From Molossus alvarezi (taxonomy: Eukaryota; Chordata; Mammalia; Chiroptera; Molossidae): a stretch of DNA of 64,000 nucleotides. Under the pieces are notes generated by a model that searched no databases, had not been told where the DNA came from, and saw only the letters and a program-made list of their open reading frames with translations. The stretch spans positions 88,899,001 through 88,963,000 of the forward strand of contig CM073885.1 in the NCBI GenBank assembly GCA_037176705.1. Reading direction: 5' to 3'. How positions within the stretch are numbered: position 1 is the first letter of the stretch; each line of letters starts with the position of its first letter. Positions 45,933 through 57,559 of the stretch are shown one piece after another. The translations under genes and the position numbers were made by a program.

Positions 45933-47507
45933 AGATTAGGTGGAAGCTACACTCACCTCCTCCCAGTACCAAACTGGAATTACAACTAAATCATAGAAAA
46001 CTCACCCTGAATAACCAAATGAAAACCAGCTGGAGTGAAGCCTTATAACCAAGGACTTACAAAGGAGGCCACATCAAGACTGGTAGGAGGTGCGGAGGCA
46101 CAGGAAGCCTGGCCAGGCACTCAAGGGTAGCAGCTGAAGTTGCAGAGGGATATATCAGCTGGGGGAGGAGGGGAGGTTCCCCCTGAGAAATGTGAGATCT
46201 TAACCCTAAGCTGGGCTCCCCAGCCCAGAGCACCAGAACCAGGAAAAATGAACACACAACATCTGGCTGTGAAAAGCAGGACTTCTGCCTGCAGGGAGAG
46301 CCAGCTAGAAATGCAGGCACTCTCTTAAAAGGCCAACACACAAAATTTAATTCACAACAACTCACCCTGGGCTCTGACAGAGGAAGGACAGAACAGACTA
46401 GAGCTGCCGAGGAAACTCTGGGGTTGGCGGCTCTGGAGAGAGTGCTGACAGGTCAGCTGCCAGGATCACTGTGCTGAGTCATTCCTCCATATTGCAGAAG
46501 CCATCTGTTTCAGGCAGAGCATCCCCTCCATGCAGCATCAGACTGGTGGAAAGTAATACCCCCACACATTGCAATTCCTTTCATCTCACTCTGGAGCTTT
46601 ATGCTCTGCTGAGGAGTACAGCACAAGGCTCTTTAAGTGACTGGGTCTAACAGACAGCCTATAGGCAGAGGCAGATCTCTGGATACTGAGTCTTTGCCTG
46701 AACTGCTCCTGTGCCCAGGGCTAGCAAAAGCAGCTTGGTCCTTCCCACATGCACTCAGGATAGCAGAGGGAGCCACAAACTGTGGATCACTGAAAGCTCC
46801 ACACAGGTTGCCCAGGGCCAGTCACAGACAGAGTTAGACACTGGCCTGCACCAGACTCCCTATGAAAAGGCCCAGAACCAATACACATAGTGGCCAGTTC
46901 CATACAACAACATATCAGGATCCAGTAAGCTTCATAAGCAGCATATCCACAGGGAGATCTCAGCAGGCACCAAATCCTGCTGAGGCAAATTCCACATCAC
47001 GTGATCAACACCTTCACAGCAGCCTGCACACTGTGTTGAGGGTTGAGCCTCATAGTCATCCAGCCTGAGGGTAATTCCAATGCACAAACGGGGCAATAGC
47101 AATCAAGACTCAATGACAACAAAAGGACCCACATAATGCTCACAAGAACATTCTTACAGCATTCAGCTCAGGTGACCAGGGGGAGACTGTGCCACTGGAT
47201 CTCATAGGTCACCTACTACATAAGGCCACACTCCCAAGACTGGGAGTTGTAGCAGATCTACCTAATACATAGAAACAAACACAAATAGGCAGCCAAAATT
47301 GGGAGACAAAGAAAAAGGCCCCAAATGAAAGTACAAGAAAATTCTCTAGAATACGAGCTTAATGAAATGGAGGCAAGCAATTTATCAGATTTTGAGTTCA
47401 GAGTAATGATTATAAGGATACTCAAGAGCATAAAAAATGACATAGAAACCATAAAAAAGGATGAGTCAGAAATGAAGAATGCCATATCTGAAATAAAGAA
47501 TACAATG

Positions 47508-48327
47508 AAAGCATATGAAGAAATGCTAATCAGCAGAGAGATGCAAATTAAAACAACTCTGAGGTATCACCTCACACCTGTCAGAATAGTCACCATCAAC
47601 AAATCATCAAACAACAAGTGTTGGCGAGGTTGTAGAGAAAAGGGGACTCTAGTACACTACTGGTGGGAATGCAGACTGGTGTAGCCACCATGGAAAACAC
47701 TATGGTGTTACCTCAAAAAGTTAAAAATTGAACTTCCATTTGACTCAGTGATCCCGCTTCTAGGAATATACCCTAAGAAACCTGAAACACCAATCAGAAA
47801 TAATATATGTACCCCTATGTTCATAGCAGCACTATTTACAATAGCTAAGATCTGGAAACAGCCCAAGTGTCCATCAGTAGATGAATGGATTAAAAAGCTG
47901 TGGTACATGTACACAATGAAATACTATGCAGCTGTAAGAAAGAAAGATCTCTTATCCTTTGAGATGGCATGGAAGTACCTGGAGAGTATTATGCTAAGTG
48001 AAACAAGCCAAGCTGAGAAAGACAAATATCACATTATCTTACTTATTTGTGGAATATAATGAACTAAACAAACTGCTGAATAAAATTAACCCAGAGACAT
48101 AGAGCTGGGGTACAGACTGACAAGCCTCAGAGGAAGGGGGTTCTGTGGGGGGAGAGATAAACCACAGAACTTCATGCATGTATGCATGACCAATAAGTAT
48201 AGACAACAAACCTGGGGGGGGGGGGGGGGAAGGGTATCAATGGGGGAAAAATGAGAAACATCTGTAACAAAAACAAATTAATAAATAAAAAAAATTTTTT
48301 TAAATGCAAACAAGCAAACACACAAAA
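47508..48327 (+). mobile_element. 5'-truncated L1 inserted in the ORF1 of the host L1
   Basis: Begins in ORF2 near GCATATGAAGAAATGCTAAT, includes CWRGCREKGTLVHYWWECRL and [15 protein letters not shown], and ends with the class-b 3' terminus after a G16 run (48214-48229). Perfect 13-bp duplication AAAGAATACAATG (47495-47507, 48328-48340). Confidence 0.9.
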
Positions 48328-48465
48328 AAAGAATACAATGGACAGAATCAACAGTAGACTTAAAGAAGCACAGGACTGAATCAGCTATTTGGAAGACAAG
48401 ACAGAAAAAAACACTCAATCAAAGGAGCGAAAAGAACAAATAATTTTTTTAAATGAGGATAGTTT

Positions 48466-48668
48466 GCCCAGCCAGTGTGGCTTACTGGTTGAGCCTCAAC
48501 CCATGCACCAAAAGGTCGCTGGTTCGATTCCTGGGGAGGGCACATGCCCAGGTTGTGGGCCCAATCCCCAGTGGGGGGCATGCAGGAGACGGTCAATAGA
48601 TGTTCTCTCTCATCGATGTTTCTATCTCTCTCTCTCTCTAAAATCAATAAAGATAAAATATTTTTTTT
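48466..48668 (+). mobile_element. VES-type SINE, subtype B
   Basis: GCCCAGCCAGTGTGGCTTAC head, GGTTCGATTCCTGGGGAGGG box B. Perfect duplication AAATGAGGATAGTTT (48451-48465, 48669-48683) in host ORF1. Confidence 0.95.
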
Positions 48669-49268
48669 AAATGAGGATAGTTTAAAGGACCTTTGAAACA
48701 ACATGAAGCTTAACAATAACCATGGCATAGGGATATCAGAAGGAGAAGAGAGAGAGCAAGGGTTGGAGAACATAATGACTGATAACTTCCCTATCCTGGT
48801 GAAGGAAAAAGACATACAATTCCAAGAAATGCAGAGTCCCAAACAGTGTGGACTCAAAGAGACCCACGCGCAGACACATTATAACTAAAATGGCAAAAGT
48901 TCAAGACAAAGAGAGAATCCTAAAAGCCACAAGAGAAAGAGGGTCAGTTACTACAACAGACCTCCCATAAACATGTCAGCTGATTTCTCAACAGAAACAT
49001 TTCAGACCAGAGGGGAATAGCATGAAATATTCAAAGTGATGAAAAGTAGGGACCTACAACCAAGGATACTTTACCCAGTAAAGCTATCATTTAAAATTGA
49101 AGGAGAAATAAGAGTTTCCCAGGTAAGAAAGAGCTAAAGGAGCTTGTTACCACCAAACCTGTATTACAAGAAATGTTAAAGGGTCCTCTTTAAGAAGAAA
49201 AAATAAATAAAAAAGAACATAATTAAAAGAATAAAATGGCAATAAATATGTACCTATCAATAATCACT

Positions 49269-49489
49269 GCCCTGGCCAGTTTGACTTAGTGGTTAGAGCA
49301 TCAGCCCATAGACCAATGAGTCACAGGTTCTAGTCAGGTCAAGGGCATGTACCTCGGTTGTGGTTCATCCCCGGCCCTGGTTGGGTTGTGCAGGAGGCAC
49401 CCAGTTGATGTGTCCTTCTCGTATTGATGTTTCTCTCTCTCCCTCTATCTGAAGATAACAGAAAAATATCCTCTTGTGAGGATTAAAAA
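49269..49489 (+). mobile_element. VES-type SINE, subtype A (diverged)
   Basis: GCCCTGGCCAGTTTGACTTA head, ATCCTCTTGTGAGGAT hairpin with altered loop. Duplication AATCACT (49262-49268, 49490-49496). It sits in the spacer before ORF2. Confidence 0.85.
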
Positions 49490-49542
49490 AATCACTTTAA
49501 ATACAAATGGCTTAAATACTCCAATCAAAAGACATAGGATAG

Positions 49543-49787
49543 CCCTGGCTGGTTTGGCTCAGCGGTTAGAGCATCGACACATGGACCAGACAGGCCCGGG
49601 TTCAGTTCTGCTAAGGGCACGTACCACGGTTACTGTTTGTCCCTGCCCGGTTGGGGTCGTGTGGGTGTGGGGTGGCAACCAGTCAATGTGTCTCTCTCAC
49701 ATTGATGTTTCTCTCTCTCTCTCTCTCTTTACCCTGCTCTTCCTCCCACTCTGTCTGAAGATAAATGAAAAAAAAAAAAAAAAAAAA
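49543..49787 (+). mobile_element. VES-type SINE, subtype A, with A24 tail
   Basis: CCCTGGCTGGTTTGGCTCAG head. It lacks the terminal hairpin: GATAAATG is followed by a pure A run. Perfect 16-bp duplication AAAAGACATAGGATAG (49527-49542, 49788-49803). Confidence 0.95.
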
Positions 49788-51939
49788 AAAAGACATAGGA
49801 TAGTTGAATGGATGAGAAAAAAAGACAAATGTATATATGCTGTCTAGAAGAGACCCACCTCAGAATGGAAGATACACACAGACTAAAAGTAAAGGAATGG
49901 ATAAAGATATGTTAAGCAAATGTAAATGTAAAAAAAAAGCTAAGGTAGCAATAGTTATATTTGACAAAATAGGCTTTAAAACCAAGCTATAGAAAGAGAC
50001 AAAGAAGGACACTAAATAATGACAAAAGGGGCAATCCAACAAGAGGATGTAAGTCTCGTAATCCTTGTAAACATGTATGTACCCAATATAAGAGCAACTA
50101 AATATGCAAAGCAAATATTGATGGACATAAAGGGAGAGACTGACAGTAATACAATTATAGTAGGGGATTATACCACCCCATTGACATCAGTGGATAGATA
50201 TTCCAGACAGAAAATAAATAAGGAGACAGGGGCCTTAAATGACACAGTAGATCAAATGGATTTAATTGATATCTTCAAAGCAAAGGAACAGAATATACAT
50301 TCTTCTAGGGTAGACCACTGTTAGGACATAAAAAAAAGTCTCACTAAATTTAAGAAGATTGAAATCATATCAAGCATCTTCTCTGACCATAATTTATTAA
50401 CCTTGAAATTAATCACAAAAAGAAAGCTTAAAAACACACTTGGAGGCTAAATAACAAGTAACTAAACAATGAATAGGTTTACACTGAAATCAAAAGATAC
50501 CTTGAAACAAATGAAAATGAGAACACAACAACCCCAAATCACTACAAAATAAGAAAATTATAGGCCAATATTCCTAACGAACATAATTGCTAAAATTCTC
50601 AACAAAATATAAGCAAACTGAATCCAGCAATACATTAAGGAGATCATACACCATGATTAAGTAGGATTTACTCCAGGAATTCAAGGCAGGTACAATATTG
50701 GCCAAAAAAATAAACGTGATTCACCAAATAAAAAAGATGAAGTATAAAACCACATGATCATGCCAATAAAGCATTTGATAAAATCCAGCACCCCCTTATG
50801 ATAAAAATTCTCAGGAAAGTGGAAATAAAGGGAACATATCTCAACATAATAAGGCTATTTAAGATAAACTCACGACCAACATCATACTCAATGTGCAAAA
50901 ACTACTAGAGTTCCCCTAAAGATTGGGAACAAGACAGGAATGTCTGCTTCTACCACTTTTATTCAACATAGTACTGGACATACCAACCACAGCAATCAGA
51001 CAAGAAGAAATAAAAGGCATCCAAATTGGAAAGGAAGAAGTAAAACTGTCATTATTCGCAAGTGACATAGTACGGTATAGAGAGAACCAAAAAAACTATA
51101 GGAACTGAGAAATGAATTCAGTAATGTAGCAGGATACAAAATAAATATCCAGAAATCAGTTGCATTTTATACAACAATAATGAACTATCAGAAAGGGAAA
51201 GTTTAAAAAAATCCCTTCCACAACTGCTTCAAAAAGAATAAAATACTTAGGAATAAATCTAACCAAGGATGTAAATGGTCCACACTCAGAAAATTATAAA
51301 ACACTGAAGAAAGAAATTGAGGAAGATACAAATAAGTGTTCATGGACAGGAATAATTAACATTATTAAAATGTCCATACTACCCAAAGCAATCTACATAT
51401 TCAACGCAATTCCTATGAAGATAGCAACAGCGTATTTCACAGAACTAGAAAAAATATTCCAAAATTTATATGGAACTAGAAAAAGACCCTGAATAGCAAC
51501 AGCAATCTTGAGAAAGAAGAACAAAGTTGGAGGAATCACACTACCTGATATCAAACTATATCCCAGGCATGGTACTGGCAAAAAACAAACATATAGATCA
51601 ATGGAAAAGAATACAGAGCTCAGAAATAACCCCACATCTTTACGGTCAATTAATATATGACAAAGAAGGCAAAAACAAACACAATGGACTAAAGGGAGGC
51701 TATTTAGTAAATGGTGTTGAGAAAATTGGACAGATACATGTAAGAAAAAAGATACTAGACCATCTTCTTATACCCCACATAAGGATTAACTCAAAATGTA
51801 CTGAAGACCTAAATGTTAGACTTGAAACTATAAAAATCCTAGAAGAAAACATAGACAATAAAATCTTGGACATTTCTCTTAGTAATAATCTTTCTGATAT
51901 ACCTCCTCAGACAAGGAAACAAAAGAAAAAATAAACAGG

Positions 51940-54905
51940 TAGAGAAGAAAGATGGCAGTGGGCAGGACCAGATCGAGGGTAAGTGTGTGAGTATGAGTAA
52001 GTGTGAGAGAGAGTATGAGTGGATGTGAGTGTGGACGAGCAACTTCAAGCAGTGAAGAAAGGTAGGGCAGAGCGTTCCTGTGCTGTGGACGAGGAGCAGC
52101 CAGCTACCGTGGTAAGCAGCTTGTCAGGGCACTTCTCCCTGCACAGCTGGAAGTCCCTGCCATTTTGGAAGATCCTGTTCTTCTCTGAGAGGAGGCAGTG
52201 GGAGCAGCTGGGGCCAAGTGACCTGAGTCCACCTTGCACAATCGGACCAGTGGACCCCACTGAGTCAACACAGACCAGCGCACAGTAGCGGCACTGTCAA
52301 GGAGCCTGCTATGGTAGCCACAACTGGCTGGGAGCCAAGAAACATCCCCCACGGCAGCAGCCTGATAAGAGCCAAGACACACACCCAGCAGCAGACGCTC
52401 AGGAGCAGACATCCATCCCCAGGCAGCAGCAGCACAGATCGGCAGCTGAGACCCATCCCAATAGCATCAGCAGAGGCTGATCAGGAGCTGAGTCCCATCA
52501 GGCGGCACCCCAGCCCCGAACCCGTAGGACCCATGTGCCCCAGGAACCATGCACCCACAGAACCCACACACCCCAGCAGCACCTACCATGACAGACCAAT
52601 ACCAGCCGCCAGTAGTCAATCCTCCAGAACCCACAGCAGGCAAGAGGCACCATACACCAAAACAGTCTGGGAGGCACAGCAGCCTTATTTGATACATACT
52701 GACCTGCCTACACATCCCAACACTCCTTACTGGGCCTAGAACTACCAGATGGTTAAAATGGTGAGACAAAGAAACAACACCCAAATGAAAGAAAAAGAGG
52801 AATTACCAGAAAAGGAACTACATAAAATTAAAAAAAGCAATTTGTCAAATAAAGAATTCAAAGCAATGATTTTAAGGGTGCTTAAACAATTCAGTAAGAA
52901 CTGCAAGCAACTTAATGAGAATTATAAAGAGCTCAGTAGGGACTACATCAGCTTAAAAAAAGAGGTAGAAGCTATGAATAAAAGTCAAGAGGAAATAAAG
53001 AATGACATAGCTGTTATGAAAAATACCTTAGAAGTATTCAATAGTAGATTAGAAGAAACTGAAAACCAAATGAGTGAGTTAGAAGACAAGGTAGAAAAAA
53101 AACCCACCCAAATAAAGCAGCAAATCGGGGGGGGGGGGGGATTAAGAAACAGAAGGAGAGTTTAAGAAAGCTTTGGGACAACACAAAATGTAACAACAGT
53201 CTCATCATAGGGGTACCGGAAGGAGAAGAATCAGAGACAGGAATAGAGAACCTGTTTGAAGAAATAATGACAGAAAATTTCCCTAATTTGGCAAAGGAAA
53301 AAGTCACACAAGTCTAGGAAACACGGAGAGACCCAAGCAAGATGAACCCAAAAAGATCCACAGCTAGATACCTCATAATTAAAATGGCAAACATTAAAGA
53401 CAAAGAAAGAATCTTGAAGGAAGCAAGAGAGACGCAGAAAGTTACCTACAAGGGAGCTCCCATTAGACTGTCAGCTGATTTCTCAATAGAAACACTGCAG
53501 GCCAGAAGGGAGTGGCATGAAGTGTACAAAGTAATGAAAGGCAAGGGTCTAAATCCAAGACTACTCTATCCAGCAAGGTTATCATTCAAAATTAAAGGTG
53601 GGAATAGAGGGATCATATCTTGACATAATAAAAGCCATATATGAAAAACCTACAGCCAACATCACACACAATGGGCAAAAACTAAAAGCGTTTCCCTTAA
53701 GAGCAGGAACAGATAAGGGGCTAATTTCCAAAATATATTGAGTACTCATACAACTCAACAAAAGGAAGACAAAGAACCCAATTAAAAAATTGGCAGAGAG
53801 TTTGGCTCAGCGGTTAGAGAGTCGGCCTGCGGTCCGGAGAGACTCGGGTTCGGTTCCCGCTAAGGGCACGTACTTCGGTTGCAGTTTGTCCCCGGCCCTG
53901 GTTGGTCATGCGGTGACAGCCACTCGATGTGTCCCTTCACATCAATGTTTCTCTCTCTCTCTCTCTCCCTTCCTCTCTCTCCCTCCCACTCTATCTGTAC
54001 AAAAAAAATGGAAAAATATCCTCGGGTGAGGATTAAAAAAAAAAAAAAAAAAAAAAATTGGCAGAGGACCTAAATAAACACCTCTCTAAACAGGACATAC
54101 AAATGGCCAAGAAACATATGAAAAAATGCTCAATGTTACTAATCATCAGAGAGACGCAAATTAAAACAACAATGAGGTATCACCTCATACCTGTCAGAAT
54201 GGCTGCCATCAACAAATCATCAAACAACAAGTACTGGCGAGGGTGTGGAGACAAGGGGACTCTAGTACACTGCTGGTGGGAATGCAGACTGGTGTAGCCA
54301 CAGTGCAAAACAATATGGTGTTACCTCAATAAGTTAAAAATTGAACTGCCTTTTGACCCAGTGATCTCACTTCTAGGAATATATCCTAAGAAGCCTGAAA
54401 CACCAATCAGAAAGAATATATGTACCACTATGTTCATAGCAGCACTATTTACAATCGCAAAGATCTGGAAATAGCCCAAGTGTCCATCAATAGATGAGTG
54501 GATAAAAAAGCTGTGGTACGTTTACACAATGGAATACTATGCAGCTGTAAGAAAGAAAGATCTCTTATCCTTTGAGACAACATGGAGGGACCTGGAAAGT
54601 ATTATCCTAAGCGAAACAAGCCAAACAGAGAAAGACAAGAATCACATGATCTCACTTATTTGTGGAATATAATGAACATAATAGGCTGAGGAACAAAATA
54701 GACCCAGAGACATGGAAGTAGGGTACAGATTAACAAACCTCAGAAGAGGTGGATGGGGGAAGGAAAGAGATAAACCACAGAACTTATATGCATGTATATG
54801 TAAACAAGGACATAGACAGTAAAGCTGGGGGTGGGGGTGGGGATTGGGAGGAGGATGTCAATGGGGGGAAAGGAGAAAGATCTGCAACAAAAATAAATAA
54901 ATATT
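51940..54905 (+). mobile_element. Internally deleted L1 inserted in the ORF2 of the host L1
   Basis: 5' UTR 51940-52748 (starts TAGAGAAGAAAGATGGCAGT). ORF1 52749-53600 has a coiled coil (ELPEKELHKIKKSNLSNKEF), an RRM (IIGVPEGEE) and a C-terminal domain (IRLSADFSIETLQARREW), with a G14 run at 53127-53140 that shifts the frame and a TAG near 53315. About 110 bases of reverse transcriptase follow (53603-53712), then the ORF2 C-terminus and a class-b 3' UTR. Flanks AAGAAAAAATAAACAGG (51923-51939) and AAGAAAAAAACTAACAGG (54906-54923) are an imperfect duplication. Confidence 0.8.
53799..54051 (+). mobile_element. VES-type SINE, subtype A, slightly 5'-truncated
   Basis: Starts AGTTTGGCTCAGCGGTTAGA, lacking about eight head bases; hairpin ATCCTCGGGTGAGGAT and long A tail. 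Perfect 15-bp duplication AAAAAATTGGCAGAG (53784-53798, 54052-54066). Confidence 0.95.
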
Positions 54906-55960
54906 AAGAAAAAAACTAACAGGACCATATCAAACTAAAAAGTTTTTGCATAGCAAATGAAACCACCAACAAATGAAAGACAACCCACTGCATGGGAGAA
55001 CATATTCGCCAATGAAACATCTGATAAGGGGTTAATATCCAAAATTTATTTTAAAAACTTATAAAACTCAACAATTAAAAAAACAAAACAAAACAATCCA
55101 ATTAAAAAATGAGCAAAGGACCAAAATAGACACTTCTCCAAAAATGACATACAGATGGCCAACAGGCAGATGAAAATATGTTCAACATCACAAGTCATCA
55201 GAGAAATGTAAATTAAAACCACAATGAGATATCACATCATAGCTGTCAGAATGGCTATCATCAATATATCAATAAACAACAAGTACTGGCAAGGATGTGG
55301 AGAAAGAGGAACCCTTGTGAACTGTTGGTGGGAATACAGATTGATGGAAAGCAATATGAAGTTACCTCAAAAAATTAAAAATGGAACTGCCTTATGATTC
55401 ATTGATTCCACTTCTGGGAATTTATTTAAAGAAACCTGAAACACTAATTTGAAAGAATATATGTACCCCTATGTTCATGCAGCCTTATTTATAATAGCCA
55501 ACATTTGGAAGCAACTCAAGTGTCCATCAGCAGATGAGCAGATAAAATAGCCACAGTACATTTATACAGTGGAATACTACTTGGCTGTAAAAAGGAAGAA
55601 AATTTTACCCTTTGAGACAGCAGGGACAGACCTGGAGAACTTTATGCTAAGTGAAATAAGCCAGTCAGAGAAAGACAAGTACGACATGATTTCACTCATA
55701 TGTAGAATTTAATTAACAAACTAAACTAACAAGCAAAATAGAGACAGACTCATAGATAGAGAGCAGACACACAGCTCTGGTGGTGGTGGTGGGGGGGTGT
55801 TGGCAGGGTATTGGGGGAGGTGAACGGAATGAGTATAAAAGAGAAAGAACTCATGGACATGGACAATAGTGTGGTGATTGCATGGGGTAGGCAGGTGAGT
55901 GGAAGTGGAAGAAAGTATAGGGGAGATAAATGGTGATGGAAAAAAATAAAGAAATTTATA

Positions 55961-56426
55961 AACCAAATTTTCTCTATTCAGTAAATTCATTATCTTTTTC
56001 CACTGTGAAGATCAAGGAAATAATAACTTTTGTTAACTTCTTTTAATGCTACATATGATGGATTTCCCTCATATGTTCTTTCCATTCTACTTGAAACTAC
56101 ATACTCATTTTCCAAAAATAACTCATCTATTAACCTTTTAATCCCATTCTCTTTTGCCTTTTGCATAATATTCCTCTTCCAATAATCCTCTCATTTTCTG
56201 GAATATTCAGTCCCTATTTACTATATCCTATACCTTGGGAAAGATACGGCTATCCCTTTAGGAAAATAAATGAAAAGGGATTTAATTTGATACCATTTTT
56301 CCTTAAGTTTCCCTCCTCTTTTCTTTTGCTTTTCCCACTCCTACCTTCTCCATGGCCTATTTTATCCAATATGCAGAATGTACCTCTATCTCCATGGTCT
56401 CACCATAATCTATTCTAAAACCCCTA
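55961..56426. other. Unclassified AT-rich DNA
   Basis: An 85-codon frame at 56161-56418 lacks domains. No repeat recognised. Confidence 0.4.
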
Positions 56427-56438
56427 GGATATGATTTT

Positions 56439-56684
56439 CTCGCTCTCTCTCTCTCGCTCTCTCTCTCTCTTTCTTTCCTCATCCGAGGATATTTTTCTAT
56501 TTATCTTCAGATAGAGTGAGAGGGAGAGAGAGAAACATTGACATGAGAGGGACACATCCACTGGTTGCCTCCCACAAGACCCCAACCAGGGCCAGTGACG
56601 AATCGCAACCAAGGTAAGTGCCCTAGGCTGTACTCATTGGTCCATGGGCCAACGCTCTAACAGCTGAGCCAAACCGGCCAGGGT
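56439..56684 (-). mobile_element. VES-type SINE, subtype A, minus strand
   Basis: Minus-strand head CCCTGGCCGGTTTGGCTCAG and hairpin TCCTCGGATGAGGA. The A-tail is replaced by a GA-rich tract. Near-perfect duplication GGATATGATTTT / GGATATGACTTT (56427-56438, 56685-56696). Confidence 0.9.
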
Positions 56685-56888
56685 GGATATGACTTTTTTC
56701 ATTCACCGTTCTACTAAAGGATCACAAATGGACACCTAATGTCTATTATTTCCTTGCCCTTTTTCAACTTTTTCTCAACGACCTATCATTCTGCAAACCA
56801 GTGGTTCCCAATCTCGTCTACACAGTGAAAGCATTTGAAGAGCTCCAAAACTGCAACCTAGAAGTTCATCAAATTTTGTTATTCAAGA

Positions 56889-57150
56889 GGGGTTTTTTTT
56901 GCTTTGCTTTTTGTTAATCCTCACCAGAGGATATTTTTTCTACTGAGTTTTAGAGAAAGTGGAAGGAAGGGAGGAAAGGATAGAAAGAATCATCAGTGTG
57001 AGACAGACACATACATTGCTTGCCTCCTGCAAGCACCCTGGCAGAGAGATCAAACCTGCAACCCAGGTATGTGCCTTGACCAGAAATCGAACCCTCAACC
57101 CTTTGGTGTGCAGGATGATGCTCTAACTACTGAGCAACACCAGCCAGGGC
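56889..57150 (-). mobile_element. VES-type SINE, subtype A, minus strand
   Basis: Minus-strand head GCCCTGGCTGGTGTTGCTCA and end ATCCTCTGGTGAGGATTA. Imperfect duplication TGTTATTCAAGA / TGTTCTTCGAGC at 56877 and 57151. Confidence 0.8.
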
Positions 57151-57171
57151 TGTTCTTCGAGCATTTTTAGA

Positions 57172-57323
57172 ACTTGGCTGAGCAGCTCAGTTGGTTAGAG
57201 CATCATCCCAATACACCAAGGTTATTGAGTTTGATCTCTAGCCAGGGCACAAGAATCAACCAATGAATGCATATATAAGTGGAACAATAAATCTCTAAAA
57301 TCAATAAATAAAACAATTTTTAA
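57172..57323 (+). mobile_element. tRNA-derived SINE, subtype C
   Basis: TTGGCTGAGCAGCTCAGTTG with GTTAGAGCATCATCC, CTCTAGCCAGGGCACAAG, then AATGAATGCATATATAAGTG and CTCTAAAATCAATAAATAAA. The pyrimidine body is short. Confidence 0.8.
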
Positions 57324-57559
57324 AGAAAGTTTTTATAGAGCTTAGTCTGCAGCCTATCCCCCACCCCAAGATCAGTGGGTACAACCGGAAGTTTCAATCC
57401 TCTAAACACTTAGTTTTTCTGGTGATCAGCCCCATCCTGAGGCTATCTAGGGCCCCCATCCTAAGTTACCTCACTACCATGAATTCAGGTGCTCAAAAAG
57501 GGGTTCCTTATGAATGACAAAAGACACTCCTATCACTCAGGGAATTCAAAGGGTTTTAG

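Larger units (their letters stand above)
45933..55960 (+). mobile_element. Old, nearly full-length L1, host of two L1s and SINEs
   Basis: Pieces in order: 5' UTR (45933-47300, starting GGAGATCCAAGATTAGGTGG); ORF1 coiled coil (47325-47507); ORF1 RRM and C-terminal regions (48341-49150); spacer; ORF2 endonuclease start (ITLNTNGLNTPIKRH at 49493); SDHNLL endonuclease motif near 50380; reverse transcriptase region ([18 protein letters not shown] text at 50926); thumb and C-terminal parts to 51939; then, after an inserted L1, ORF2 C-terminus and an old 3' UTR (54924-55960). A stretch between endonuclease and reverse transcriptase is missing near 50540. Stops are frequent; the copy is dead. Confidence 0.8.

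Noticed and set aside
47325..47684. A possible ORF1-ORF2 fusion protein
   Set aside because: A 13-bp target duplication shows that it results from one L1 inserted into another.
52311..52739. A 142-codon plus-strand frame
   Set aside because: It lies in the 5' UTR of an L1 just upstream of ORF1 and has no recognisable domain.
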